DNA from: Burkholderiales bacterium
Lineage (GTDB): Bacteria; Pseudomonadota; Gammaproteobacteria; Burkholderiales; Burkholderiaceae_C
Assembly (NCBI GenBank): GCA_016000265.1
Contig: JAECRL010000014.1
Location: 1 to 64,000, forward strand
DNA length: 64,000 bases
Direction of reading: 5' to 3'
Shown here: in pieces, positions 31,948 to 40,600 of the stretch
Layout: each line of letters starts with the position of its first letter
How positions within the stretch are numbered: the first letter of the stretch is position 1
Notes under the pieces: generated by a model
The model's database searches: none
Told to the model about the DNA's origin: nothing
What the model saw: the letters and a program-made list of their open reading frames with translations, nothing else
Position numbers and translations under genes: made by a program

Positions 31948-33957
31948 TCAGGTGACGGATGCAGGGGCGGCAGCGGCCTCCTGCGTCAAACGGGTGCGAA
32001 CGGACGGCAGCTGCAAACGCACCTCGGTGCCGCCCGTTCCGGATATCAACTCCAGTGTCGCGCCAATCCGCTCGGCGCGTTCACGCATGATGCTCAAACC
32101 AACGTGTGTCGCGTCGGCGACCTCACCATGCACAGCCAGACCGCGCCCGTCGTCGCGCACGCAGATCTGCCAGTCGGGCTGGGCGCGGACCTCCACCCAG
32201 ACCTGGCTGGCGTGGGCGTGCTTGCGCACGTTCGACAGGGCCTCTTGCACGATGTGCAGCACCTGGATCTGGATGTCGGCGGGCAGGGGCACGCCGTCGT
32301 CGTGGTGGTCGAGGTGGCAGGTCAGGCCGGACTGCAGCTTGAACTTCGAGAGGGTTTCCTGCAAGGCCTGGTCGAGGCGGCCGCTGTCGGTTCGCACGCG
32401 AAAATGCAGCAGCAACTCGCGCACGTCGTTGTAGCTTTCGCGCACGCCGGCATCCAGCTCGGCCATGGCCGCCTCGACGCCGGGCTGGTCACCCTGGGCC
32501 ATGGCCGAGCGCAACAGGCTCATCTGGATCTTGAGGAAAGCCAGCGACTGCGCGATGGAGTCATGCAGCTCCTGGGCCAGCAACTTGCGCTCGCTGGCCA
32601 CCGCGGACTCGCGCGCCAGGGCGGCCACGCGCAGGCTCTCCATCGCGCCCGCGAGGTGGCTGGCCAGCGCCTCGAACAGGCTGCGCTCTTCGTCCGAGAA
32701 GCTCACCTCACCGCGGTAGAACAGCTCGACTTCGCCCAGCAGGCGGTGCTGCAGCTGCAGCGGCAAGGTGACCAGGGTGGTGTAGCCCTCGACCTCGCAG
32801 CGCCGCTGCAAGGGGGCGCCGTCCTGGTTGCCCTCGGCCACGATGGGAATGACGCGCATGCGAGGGGCTTGCCCGGGCTGCACGCGGTCGCCACAGAAGC
32901 AGTCCCCCGTCAGCACGCAGCGCTCCTCCTCGGCCAGGATGCGGGGCAGGCTGTCGCTGGCCATGAGCATGTAGCGGTCGTTGGCCTCGTCGGACCAGCG
33001 GATGGCCACCGCGTCGGCCTGGGCGATGGCGCGCATCTGGCGGGCAAAGCCCTGCCCCAGCACCGACAGGTTCTCGGCCGAAGCCACGAAGGTGGAGACG
33101 TCGTAGAGCGCGCGCAGGCGGGCTTGCTCGCGCTCCAGGGTCTGGGTCTTTTCGCGGACCTTGGCCTCCAGGTCACCATACAGGGCCTGCAGGCGGCCGG
33201 TCATGCGGTTGAAGCCTTCGGCCAGCTCCCCGAGTTCGTCGTCGGCGCCCGGGCGCACGCGCGCCTGGAAGTCGCCCTCCTCCACGCGCTGCAAGGCGTT
33301 GCGCAGGCGGGCGACGGGGTCGAGCACCATCACGTGGCTGGCATACAGGATGGCCATGGCGCTGAGCACGGCCAGCACCATCATCAGCACCTGGAAGGTG
33401 TGCAGGGCCACGGTTCGGGCCTCCAGTCGGCGCTCGATGGACCAGACCAGGCCATCGACCTGCGCCACGAAGGCGTCGATCTCCAGCCTGGCTCCGGGGG
33501 TGGGCCGCGCCTGCAGGGCCAGGGCCTGCGCACGCAAGCCCTGCCAGCTGGCTTGCACGGCTTTCAGGCTTTGTTGAACGGGTTCGCTGCCCGGCACGGC
33601 CAGGGGGCGCTGCGGGTCCCCCGTCAGCAGCAAGGACAGACTGGCTTGCAACTCGCCGATGCGCTGGCTCACCTGGGCCGAGGCGCGCGCATCCGAGGCG
33701 CCATCGAGGTCCTGGACGTGCAGGGCGAGTTGGTAGGAACGCATGCGCATGCGCCCGGCTTCGTTGATGGCCGCGGCGCCGCCTTCGAGCTGCCAGGTCA
33801 CCCACATCGACAAGCCCACCGTGGTCAGCGCCACGGCCAGGAACACGCAGCCCAGCGCCGCCAGCTTGCGAGCCAGCGTCAGGCGGGACGTGCGCGACCA
33901 GGAACTCACGTCGCGGCGAACGGGCTGCGGTGCAGCGTCTGTGGGGGTGTGGGCCAT
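31948..33957 (-). CDS. narX: Nitrate/nitrite sensor histidine kinase NarX
   Basis: A 669-aa membrane sensor kinase. The first transmembrane helix (LAALGCVFLAVALTTVGLSM) leads to a periplasmic four-helix domain with a P-box-like INEAGRMRMRSYQLA, the nitrate-binding signature of NarX/NarQ. A second helix, a HAMP domain (LDPVARLRNALQRVEEGDF), a GAF-like part, a HisKA_3 domain with the phosphorylated His in ELHDSIAQSLA, and an ATPase domain (DDGRGLA) follow. The cognate regulator NarL is encoded 3 kb away on the other strand. No clear ribosome site precedes the ATG. It lies between moaA and moeA, an arrangement that ties nitrate sensing to cofactor supply. Confidence 0.92.
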   Translation of the reverse strand: MAHTPTDAAPQPVRRDVSSWSRTSRLTLARKLAALGCVFLAVALTTVGLSMWVTWQLEGGAAAINEAGRMRMRSYQLALHVQDLDGASDARASAQVSQRIGELQASLSLLLTGDPQRPLAVPGSEPVQQSLKAVQASWQGLRAQALALQARPTPGARLEIDAFVAQVDGLVWSIERRLEARTVALHTFQVLMMVLAVLSAMAILYASHVMVLDPVARLRNALQRVEEGDFQARVRPGADDELGELAEGFNRMTGRLQALYGDLEAKVREKTQTLEREQARLRALYDVSTFVASAENLSVLGQGFARQMRAIAQADAVAIRWSDEANDRYMLMASDSLPRILAEEERCVLTGDCFCGDRVQPGQAPRMRVIPIVAEGNQDGAPLQRRCEVEGYTTLVTLPLQLQHRLLGEVELFYRGEVSFSDEERSLFEALASHLAGAMESLRVAALARESAVASERKLLAQELHDSIAQSLAFLKIQMSLLRSAMAQGDQPGVEAAMAELDAGVRESYNDVRELLLHFRVRTDSGRLDQALQETLSKFKLQSGLTCHLDHHDDGVPLPADIQIQVLHIVQEALSNVRKHAHASQVWVEVRAQPDWQICVRDDGRGLAVHGEVADATHVGLSIMRERAERIGATLELISGTGGTEVRLQLPSVRTRLTQEAAAAPASVT

Positions 33958-33996
33958 GGGGGAGCGACGAAACAGCGGCCGCAGAGCGCGGGCCGG

Positions 33997-35001
33997 TCAG
34001 CCGCCCGTCTGCGCCATGAAGCGCACGATCTTCTCACGCCGCTCCCGGAATTCGTGACGGGCCGGCTTGGCGGCCAGGCCCCGCAGGATGGCCGCACGCA
34101 GCTCGCCGTCGTCCGCGCCTTGCCGCAGCAGCCACCCCAGGGGGACCTGGTCTTCCTGACCCAGGCAGAGGTAGAGGGTGCCGTCCACCCCCAGGCGCAC
34201 GCGGTTGCAGGCCGCGCAGAAGTGCTGACTCAGGGGGGTGATGACGCCCAGCGTCATGCCGCCTTGCGGGTCGCGCCAGTAGCGCGCCGGACCGCTGCCC
34301 TGGCCCAGCACCTGCGGCATCAGACCGTGCCGACTGGCCAGGGACTCGGCCCACTGGGTGAGGTCACAGCCGGGGGCCGATCGGCCGGTGTCGCCCATGG
34401 GCATGGGCTCGATGAGGCGCAGCACCAGCTCGTTGCGGCGGGCGAAGCCGATCATGGGCTCGATCTCGTGGTCGTTGACGCCCGGCTGCACGACCATGTT
34501 GAGCTTGATGGGCGCGAAGCCCGCCCGGCGCGCGGCCTCGATGCCTTGCAGGACCTCGCCGAGGCAGTCGCGGCCGGTGATGCGGGCCAGGCAGTCGGCG
34601 TCCAGGCTGTCGAGGCTGATGTTCAGGCGCCGCACCCCCGCGGCGCGCAGGTCGCTGGCGTGGCGGGCCAGTCGGGTGGCGTTGGTCGACAGGGACAGGT
34701 CGGCCAGGCCCGGCAGACCGGAGACGGTGCGGGCGAAGTCGCTCAGGCCGCGGCGGGTCAGGGGCTCGCCGCCGGTCAGGCGCACGTGGCGCACGCCCAG
34801 GCCGACGAACAGCGCCACCAGCCGCGCCATCTCGGCGTGGGTCAGCCAGTTCGCGGGCTCCTCGAAGCCTTTGAAGGCCTCGGGCAGGCAGTAGGTGCAG
34901 CGCAGGTCGCAGCGATCGGTGACGGACACGCGCAGGTAGTCGATGACACGGCCGTGGCCGTCGATCAAGGCAGGGGGATGGGAGACAGGGTCGAACGCCA
35001 T
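33997..35001 (-). CDS. moaA: GTP 3',8-cyclase
   Basis: Radical-SAM enzyme for the first step of molybdenum cofactor synthesis. The 334-aa protein carries the N-terminal [4Fe-4S] motif CDLRCTYC (C31, C35, C38), the SAM-binding GGEPLTRRGL region, and the C-terminal cluster motif beginning CAACNRVRL with a further Cys in LYLCLGQ. It ends in the expected GG (QTGG*), required for function with MoaC. It is the first gene of the minus-strand operon moaA-narX-moeA-moaD-moaE-crcB. moaC and moaB/mog are not in the window. Confidence 0.96.
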   Translation of the reverse strand: MAFDPVSHPPALIDGHGRVIDYLRVSVTDRCDLRCTYCLPEAFKGFEEPANWLTHAEMARLVALFVGLGVRHVRLTGGEPLTRRGLSDFARTVSGLPGLADLSLSTNATRLARHASDLRAAGVRRLNISLDSLDADCLARITGRDCLGEVLQGIEAARRAGFAPIKLNMVVQPGVNDHEIEPMIGFARRNELVLRLIEPMPMGDTGRSAPGCDLTQWAESLASRHGLMPQVLGQGSGPARYWRDPQGGMTLGVITPLSQHFCAACNRVRLGVDGTLYLCLGQEDQVPLGWLLRQGADDGELRAAILRGLAAKPARHEFRERREKIVRFMAQTGG

Positions 35002-35101
35002 GGCCTCAGTCTAGGCAGGCCGGCCCCGTCGGCCCATCCTCCTGAAGCACTACTCCCTTGAGTCGCTTCACGGCCGGCGCCTCGCACAGGACAATGTCGC
35101 C

Positions 35102-35698
35102 ATGCCCGCCCTGTCAGCCTCATCGATGCGCCCCCTGCCCGTCTCGCCCACGATCGACGACCCGATGGCCTTGCTGCGAGCCTGCCACGACAAGGTGCGG
35201 CACTTCTGCCAACTGGCGCAGCGCCTGCAGGCGCATGTGCGGGTGCATGGGGCCGATGCCTCCGCGCGCGAGGCGGCCCAGGCCGTGCGGCGCTACTTCA
35301 CGCTGGCCGCGCCGCTGCACCACGCCGATGAAGAAGAGGACCTCTTCGTGGCGCTGCGGGCGCTGGGCGAGGCACGGCTGAGCCGCGACATCGACGAGCT
35401 GGCCCAGGAGCACGCCGAGCTGTCGGCGCTGTGGGACGGCGTGCTGCCCTGGCTGGATGCGCTGGCCGAGGGGCGGCGGCCCGGCGGGGCCGAGCCGGAT
35501 GTGGACGCTTTCGCCGGGCGCTACCAGCGGCACGCCCAGCGCGAAGAAGACGCGGTCTACCCGCACGCCACGCGGCTGTCGCCACAGGCCTTGCGCCAGC
35601 TGGCCGACGCCATGGTGGCGCGCCGCAGCCCGTCACCCATGCCGCCCATGCCACCGATGCAGCCGACGGGGCCAACGGGGCCGACCGGATCAGGCTGA
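35102..35698 (+). CDS. Hemerythrin-domain protein
   Basis: A 198-aa cytoplasmic protein with a di-iron hemerythrin domain (about 20-165). The helix-borne ligands appear in CHDKVRHFC, HHADEEEDLF, QEHAELSALWD and YQRHAQREEDAVYPHA. Such proteins bind O2 or NO, or protect iron centres; the position between moaA and narL suggests a role linked to anaerobic nitrate metabolism, which is inference. The tail is a short Pro/Met/Gly repeat (MPPMPPMQPTGPTGPTG), probably disordered. The 3' end overlaps the convergent nitronate monooxygenase gene by 9 bp. Confidence 0.85.
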   Translation: MPALSASSMRPLPVSPTIDDPMALLRACHDKVRHFCQLAQRLQAHVRVHGADASAREAAQAVRRYFTLAAPLHHADEEEDLFVALRALGEARLSRDIDELAQEHAELSALWDGVLPWLDALAEGRRPGGAEPDVDAFAGRYQRHAQREEDAVYPHATRLSPQALRQLADAMVARRSPSPMPPMPPMQPTGPTGPTGSG

Positions 35699-36907
35699 TC
35701 GGCTCGACGGCAGCGCCACCTCGGGGCCGCTCAGCAGGCGCTCCAGCAGGTCGCGCACGCTGCGGATCTGCTCACCGAAAGGCAAGGGGCCGGCGCCGCG
35801 GAAGAACAGGCCCTTCTTGACGTCGCCGCGCAGGGCCGCCGCCAGCTGGTTGTCGATGCAGAACTGCCCCCAGCCGGGCAGGCCGTCGCGCAGGCCGCAT
35901 TGCGCCAGGCAGTCGAAGGCCTTGGTGCAGCGCGACTTGGTGTGGGCCACGGCCTGCAGCTTGTGCTCGATCTTCAAGTAGGCGTTGAGCCAGGGGGTGC
36001 GCACGGCGCGCGCCGGCAGCCCGGCCACGCTGACGAACTCGGCCAGGTCTTCGTCGCGCGCCTCGGCCAGCACGCGCTTGAACTCGGGGTGCGCATCGCC
36101 CTCCGTGGTCACGGCAAAGGGCGTGCCCAGCTGCACCCCGGCGGCGCCCAGGTCCTGAACGCGGCGGATGTCGGCCAGGCTGCGGATGCCGCCCGCGGCG
36201 ATGAGGGGGATCTCGCGCTCGATGCCCGCTGCGCGGAAGAAGGCCAGGCACTCGGGGATGACGCGCTCGAAGTCGAAGCGCGGGTCGTTGAGGTCCGCGA
36301 CCTTGGCTGCCCCCAGGTGCCCGCCAGCCAGGCGCGGGTGCTCGATGACGATGGCGTCGGGCAGGCGTTGCTTGCGCTCCCACTTGCGCACCAGCAGCTG
36401 AACGCCGCGGGCGTCCGACAGGATGGGGATCAGCAAGGTCTGAGGGTGCTCACGGGCGAGGTCGGGCAGGTCCAGCGGCAGGCCAGCGCCCACCACGATG
36501 GCGTCGACGCCCGAGGCCAGCGCCTGCTTGACCGAGGCGGCGTACTCGCCCACGGCGCGCATGATGTTGATGGCCAGCAGGCCTCGCTCCCCGGCGATCT
36601 CGCGCGCCGCACGGACCTCGCGGTCGATGGCCTGCAGGTTGGCCGCGTTGATCGCCTGCTTGGCGCGGTCGTCTGGCGGCAGGCCGGTGGTCTGGGCCAT
36701 CAGGTCCGGGTGGTGTCGGCGCAGGTCCACCGACGACAGCGTGCCCACGCCCCCCCAGGCCGCCACCGTGCCCGCCAGGCGGTGCCCCGAGACGCCCACG
36801 CCCATGCCCCCCTGGAAGATGGGCAAGAGGGTGCGGCCACCGAGTTGCAAAGGGCGCAGGAGGCTGCGCTGCAGCAAGGCATCGAGTTCTTGGGGGATGG
36901 CTTTCAT
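35690..36907 (-). CDS. Nitronate monooxygenase family flavoprotein
   Basis: A 405-aa FMN-dependent TIM-barrel protein of the NMO/2-nitropropane dioxygenase family. It has the N-terminal PIFQGGMGVGVSG, the phosphate-binding GGHLGA and LIAAGGIRSLADI, and AGVQLGTPF. A C-terminal segment has several Cys residues (SRCTKAFDCLAQCGL, FCID). Family members oxidise alkyl nitronates; others are enoyl reductases, so the exact reaction is uncertain. Start chosen at the ATG at 36907; the frame runs further across narL as a shadow. It is divergent from narL with 87 bp between them, and an FNR-like site lies in this interval. Confidence 0.82.
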   Translation of the reverse strand: MKAIPQELDALLQRSLLRPLQLGGRTLLPIFQGGMGVGVSGHRLAGTVAAWGGVGTLSSVDLRRHHPDLMAQTTGLPPDDRAKQAINAANLQAIDREVRAAREIAGERGLLAINIMRAVGEYAASVKQALASGVDAIVVGAGLPLDLPDLAREHPQTLLIPILSDARGVQLLVRKWERKQRLPDAIVIEHPRLAGGHLGAAKVADLNDPRFDFERVIPECLAFFRAAGIEREIPLIAAGGIRSLADIRRVQDLGAAGVQLGTPFAVTTEGDAHPEFKRVLAEARDEDLAEFVSVAGLPARAVRTPWLNAYLKIEHKLQAVAHTKSRCTKAFDCLAQCGLRDGLPGWGQFCIDNQLAAALRGDVKKGLFFRGAGPLPFGEQIRSVRDLLERLLSGPEVALPSSRSA

Positions 36908-36968
36908 GGCGCAGAATGCCGGTCGTTCAGGGTGTGGGCAGCGTAAGCGCGTGGCCACCGCCCCGGAC

Positions 36969-36982
36969 TTGCCCTGCATCAA
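36969..36982. promoter_or_regulatory. Weak FNR-like site between nitronate monooxygenase and narL
   Basis: TTGCC-CTGC-ATCAA matches eight of ten bases of TTGAT-N4-ATCAA. It is too close to the narL start (12 bp) to activate it. It is about 68 bp from the nitronate monooxygenase start, a position where activation of that gene is possible. Confidence 0.35.
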
Positions 36983-36994
36983 ACAAGCTGCACC

Positions 36995-37747
36995 ATGCCC
37001 ATCCGATTGCTGGTGGTCGATGACCACACCCTCTTCCGGCGGGGCCTGATGGCCTTGCTGGCCCGCGATGAGCGCGTCGTCGTGCTGGCCGAGGCGGGTG
37101 ACGCCGGCGAGGCCTTGCGGCTGGCCGGCTCGCACCACCCCGACGTCATCCTGCTGGACAACCACCTGCCGGGCGTGCACGGCATCGACGCCCTGCCCCA
37201 GTTGCTGGAGCTGCGACCCAGCCCGAAGGTGCTGATGCTCACCGTGAGCGAAGACCCCAACGACCTGGCCCTGGCGCTCACGCGTGGCGCCAGCGGCTAC
37301 CTGCTCAAGACGGTGGACGGACAGGACCTGGTCGACGCCATCGAGCGGGTGCACCGAGGCGAGTCGGCCGTGTCGCCGGAGATGACGAACAAGCTGGTGA
37401 TGGCCTACCGGCAGGCCATGGCGGCCACGCCGGATGTGCCCGCGCCCTCACCGGCTCCCCCGGCACCTGCACCTGCACCTGCACCTGCACCGTCAGCACG
37501 CCCACCCGATGCAGACACCACCTCCGCCTCCCCCTCATCGGCCCACCCGCTGTCACGCCTGTCGCCGCGCGAGCGCGACATCCTGCGCGAGATCGCCCGG
37601 GGCGCCAGCAACAAGGAGATCGCCCGCACGCTGGAGATCGCCGAGACCACGGTGAAGATCCACGTTCAGCACATCCTGCGCAAGCTGAACCTGAGCTCGC
37701 GGGTGCAGGCGGCCGTGATGGCCTCGTCTGATCCAGATCAAACCTGA
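36995..37747 (+). CDS. narL: Nitrate/nitrite response regulator NarL
   Basis: A 250-aa response regulator. The receiver domain (1-125) has the acidic pocket VVDDH, the phosphoacceptor Asp in VILLDNHLPG and the conserved Lys in GYLLKTVDG. The LuxR/NarL-type HTH (about 185-245) contains LSPRERDILREIARGASNKE and TTVKIHVQHILRKLNL. A Pro/Ala-rich linker of about 45 residues, longer than in E. coli NarL, joins them and is encoded partly by a GCACCT hexanucleotide repeat. It lies directly upstream of the narK/nar operon, and its partner NarX is on the opposite strand. The last codons contain the FNR-type site of narK1. Confidence 0.92.
   Translation: MPIRLLVVDDHTLFRRGLMALLARDERVVVLAEAGDAGEALRLAGSHHPDVILLDNHLPGVHGIDALPQLLELRPSPKVLMLTVSEDPNDLALALTRGASGYLLKTVDGQDLVDAIERVHRGESAVSPEMTNKLVMAYRQAMAATPDVPAPSPAPPAPAPAPAPAPSARPPDADTTSASPSSAHPLSRLSPRERDILREIARGASNKEIARTLEIAETTVKIHVQHILRKLNLSSRVQAAVMASSDPDQT
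37463..37492 (+). repeat. GCACCT hexanucleotide repeat in the narL linker
   Basis: Four perfect GCACCT units and a fifth imperfect one in frame, coding for alternating Ala-Pro. Changes in copy number would alter linker length by two residues per unit without a frameshift. Confidence 0.85.
37728..37741 (+). promoter_or_regulatory. FNR-type box upstream of narK1
   Basis: CTGAT-CCAG-ATCAA matches nine of ten bases of the FNR/Anr/Dnr consensus TTGAT-N4-ATCAA. It overlaps the last codons of narL. Activation from -41.5 would place the transcript start near 37776, about 73 bp before the narK1 start codon. Confidence 0.65.
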
Positions 37748-37752
37748 CCCCG

Positions 37753-37759
37753 AGGAGTA
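37753..37759 (-). promoter_or_regulatory. Possible NarL heptamer upstream of narK1
   Basis: TACTCCT on the minus strand matches the NarL heptamer consensus TACYNMT. A single heptamer is weak evidence, but it lies in the narK1 promoter next to the FNR-type box and the regulator gene. Confidence 0.35.
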
Positions 37760-37848
37760 CGCCTTTCGGACGACCCCACCTCGTCCACAGGAGGATAGGC
37801 ACCCCCAGCTGATCTCCTGACACTGCCCGACATGGAAAGGAGCTGACC

Positions 37849-39102
37849 ATGTCGAGCAGCAACACAAACAAAGCGACCTCGGTCCTCGTCGTCAGCACAC
37901 TGGCCTTCACGGTGTGCTTCATGGTTTGGATGATGTTCGGGGTCATCGGGATCCCGCTGAAGAAACAACTGGGCCTGTCGGCCACGGAGTTCGGCCTGCT
38001 GACGGCCACGCCCGTGCTGACCGGATCGCTGGTGCGCGTGCCCTTGGGCATCTGGACCGACCGCTTCGGCGGGCGCATCGTGCTGTTCATCACCATGCTG
38101 CTGTGCGTGGTGCCGATCTGGCTGATGGCCCACGCCACCGCCTACTGGCACTTCCTGGTGCTGGGCCTGTTCGTGGGCCTGGCCGGTGGCTCGTTCTCGG
38201 TGGGCACGCCTTACGTGGCGCGTTGGTTCCCCAGGCACCGCCAGGGCTTTGCCATGGGCGTGTTCGGGGCGGGCAACTCGGGCGCGGCGGTCAACAAGTT
38301 CGTGGCCCCTGCCTTGATCGTGGCCTTTGGCTGGGCGATGGTGCCGCAGGTCTACGCGGCCATCATGCTGGGCACGGCCCTGGTCTTCTGGTTGGGCAGT
38401 GCGCAGGACCCGGCTCACATCGTGCCGGCGTCCAAGGGCGGCTTCATGGCCCAGCTTCAGATGCTCAAGGACCCCCGCGTGCTCAAGTACTGCCAGTACT
38501 ACAGCATCGTCTTCGGCGGCTACGTGGGCCTGAGCCTGTGGATGGTGCAGTACTACGTGGGCGAGTACGGCCTGGACATCCGCATGGCCGCGCTGCTGGC
38601 GGCCTGCTTCTCCCTGCCCGGCGGCGTGTTGCGCGCCATCGGGGGCTGGTTGTCGGACAAACACGGCGCGCACCAGGTGACCTGGTGGGTGCTGTGGGTG
38701 AGCTGGATCTGCCTGTTCCTGCTGAGCTACCCGCAGACCGACTTCACGATCCTGACCACCCAGGGCCCGCAGACCTTCCACATCGGCCTGAACGTCTACG
38801 CCTTCACCGCCTTGATGGCCGTCCTGGGTGTGGCCTGGGCCTTCGGCAAGGCCAGCGTCTTCAAGTACATCAGCAACGACTACCCCGACAACATCGGCGC
38901 CGTCTCCGGCATCGTCGGCCTGGCCGGCGGCATGGGGGGCTTCGTGCTGCCGATCATGTTCGGCTACCTGCTCGACCTCACCGGCATCCGCTCCAGCGCC
39001 TTCATGTTGCTGTACGGCGTGGTCTGGGTGTCGCTGATCTGGATGTACTTCACCGAAGTCCGCACCCGCGACGTCATCCGCGGCGAAGCACAAACCGCCT
39101 GA
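37849..39102 (+). CDS. narK1: Nitrate transporter NarK1-type (MFS, NNP family)
   Basis: A 417-aa twelve-helix protein of the nitrate/nitrite porter family. The first NNP motif is seen in LFVGLAGGSFSVGTPYVARWFP and the second in ISNDYPDNIGAVSGIVGLAGGMGGFVLP, and GIWTDRFGGRIV is the loop-2 motif. Shorter than the neighbouring NarK2 and of the NarK1 type, thought to be a nitrate/H+ symporter. AAGGAG lies 6 nt before the ATG. It is the first gene of the operon narK1-narK2-narGHJI-ppi-can, with narK2 16 bp downstream. Confidence 0.92.
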   Translation: MSSSNTNKATSVLVVSTLAFTVCFMVWMMFGVIGIPLKKQLGLSATEFGLLTATPVLTGSLVRVPLGIWTDRFGGRIVLFITMLLCVVPIWLMAHATAYWHFLVLGLFVGLAGGSFSVGTPYVARWFPRHRQGFAMGVFGAGNSGAAVNKFVAPALIVAFGWAMVPQVYAAIMLGTALVFWLGSAQDPAHIVPASKGGFMAQLQMLKDPRVLKYCQYYSIVFGGYVGLSLWMVQYYVGEYGLDIRMAALLAACFSLPGGVLRAIGGWLSDKHGAHQVTWWVLWVSWICLFLLSYPQTDFTILTTQGPQTFHIGLNVYAFTALMAVLGVAWAFGKASVFKYISNDYPDNIGAVSGIVGLAGGMGGFVLPIMFGYLLDLTGIRSSAFMLLYGVVWVSLIWMYFTEVRTRDVIRGEAQTA

Positions 39103-39118
39103 AAACCAAGGACACCCC

Positions 39119-40567
39119 ATGAGCACCCCTCAACCCACCCCGTCGGCCCGCCCGGGTCGCACGCTCACCGTCTGGACGCCGGAGGACAAGGCCTTCTGGG
39201 AAACCGAAGGCCAGGCGATCGCCAAGCTCAACCTGTGGGTCTCGGTGCCCGCGCTGTTCCTGGCCTTCGCGGTCTGGCAGTTGTGGAGCGTGGTCGCGGT
39301 CAACCTGCCGCAAATGGGCTTTCGCTACTCGACCAACCAGCTCTTCTGGCTGGCCGCCGCGCCAGCCCTCTCGGGCGCGACGCTGCGCATCTTCTACTCC
39401 TTCATGGTGCCGGTCTTCGGCGGGCGCCGGTGGACGGCGATCTCGACGGCAACCCTGCTGATCCCCGCCATCGGCATCGGCATCGCGGTGCAGGACCCCA
39501 ACACGCCCTACCCGACCATGCTGGTGCTGGCGCTGCTGTGCGGCCTGGGCGGCGGCAACTTCTCCTCGTCGATGTCCAACATCAGCTTCTTCTTCCCGAA
39601 GGAGCGCAAGGGATCGGCGCTGGGCGTCAACGCCGGACTGGGCAACCTCGGTGTGTCGGTGGTGCAGTTCCTCAGCCCCATCATCATCTCGGTGGGCGTG
39701 TTCGGTGTCTTCGGCGGTGAGTCGCAGACCATCGTCAACAAGGCCGGCCAGCAGGTCGAGGTCTGGGCGCAGAACGCGGCGTTCGTGTGGGTGCCCTGGA
39801 TCGTGCTCGCCTCCGTCGTGTCGTGGTTTTTCATGAACGACATCGCCGACGCCAAGGCCTCGTTCGCCGCACAGGCCGCCATCTTCCGCAACAAGCACAA
39901 CTGGCTGATGTGCGTGCTCTACCTGGGCACCTTCGGCTCCTTCATCGGCTACGCCGCGGGCTTTCCGCTGCTGATCAAGTCGCAGTTCAAGGACGTCAAC
40001 CCGCTGGCCTACGCCTGGATCGGGCCCCTGGTCGGCGCCCTGATCCGCCCGGTGGGCGGCTGGCTGGCCGACCAGCTCGGTGGCGCTCGGGTCACCTTCT
40101 GGAACTTCGTCGTCATGGCCGCGGCCGTGGTGGGCGTGCTGTTCTTTTTGCCCAAGACCACGGGCAGCGTGTGGGCCCTGCCCTTCGGCCCGCACGAAGG
40201 CAGCTTCACGGGCTTCTTCCTGATGTTCCTGGTGCTGTTCCTGACCACTGGCATCGGCAACGGCTCGACCTTCCGGATGATCCCCGTCATCTTCCTGAAC
40301 CAGAAGACGCAAGCGGCGCCGCGCAACGACGAGGTGGCCCAGGCCGCCGCCGTCAAGGAAGCCAACACCGAAGCCGCCGCCGTGCTGGGCTTCACCGCGG
40401 CCTTCGCGGCCTACGGCGGCTTTTTCATCCCCAAGAGCTACGGCACGGCCATCGCCGCCACCGGTGGCCCGGAAGCCGCGCTGCTGATCTTCATCTCCTT
40501 TTACGTGCTGTGCATCGGCCTGACCTGGTGGTACTACGCCCGCCGCGACGCCGAGCAGCCCTGCTGA
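39119..40567 (+). CDS. narK2: Nitrate/nitrite antiporter NarK2-type
   Basis: A 482-aa twelve-helix NNP-family porter of the longer NarK2 type, expected to exchange nitrate for nitrite and so remove the toxic product of NarG. It starts with the W-rich segment VWTPEDKAFWETEGQAIAKLN typical of NarK. The nitrate signature is in LLCGLGGGNFSSSMSNISFFFP and a second lies near TTGIGNGSTFRMIPVIFL. A large loop (about 190-245) follows helix 6. In some relatives NarK1 and NarK2 are fused into one polypeptide; here they are separate. AAGGA precedes the ATG. Confidence 0.93.
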   Translation: MSTPQPTPSARPGRTLTVWTPEDKAFWETEGQAIAKLNLWVSVPALFLAFAVWQLWSVVAVNLPQMGFRYSTNQLFWLAAAPALSGATLRIFYSFMVPVFGGRRWTAISTATLLIPAIGIGIAVQDPNTPYPTMLVLALLCGLGGGNFSSSMSNISFFFPKERKGSALGVNAGLGNLGVSVVQFLSPIIISVGVFGVFGGESQTIVNKAGQQVEVWAQNAAFVWVPWIVLASVVSWFFMNDIADAKASFAAQAAIFRNKHNWLMCVLYLGTFGSFIGYAAGFPLLIKSQFKDVNPLAYAWIGPLVGALIRPVGGWLADQLGGARVTFWNFVVMAAAVVGVLFFLPKTTGSVWALPFGPHEGSFTGFFLMFLVLFLTTGIGNGSTFRMIPVIFLNQKTQAAPRNDEVAQAAAVKEANTEAAAVLGFTAAFAAYGGFFIPKSYGTAIAATGGPEAALLIFISFYVLCIGLTWWYYARRDAEQPC

Positions 40568-40600
40568 TCCATTCACCTCGTCCCCACGGAGTCAAACAAC

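Noticed and set aside
30667..35061. 1464-codon open frame on the plus strand across moeA, narX and moaA
   Set aside because: Antisense shadow of three well-recognised genes; low-complexity product and no ribosome site.
35050..35066. TTGAGTCGCTTCAC and TACTCCC upstream of the hemerythrin gene as FNR and NarL sites
   Set aside because: Only about seven of ten and six of seven matches; this is expected by chance in this amount of sequence.
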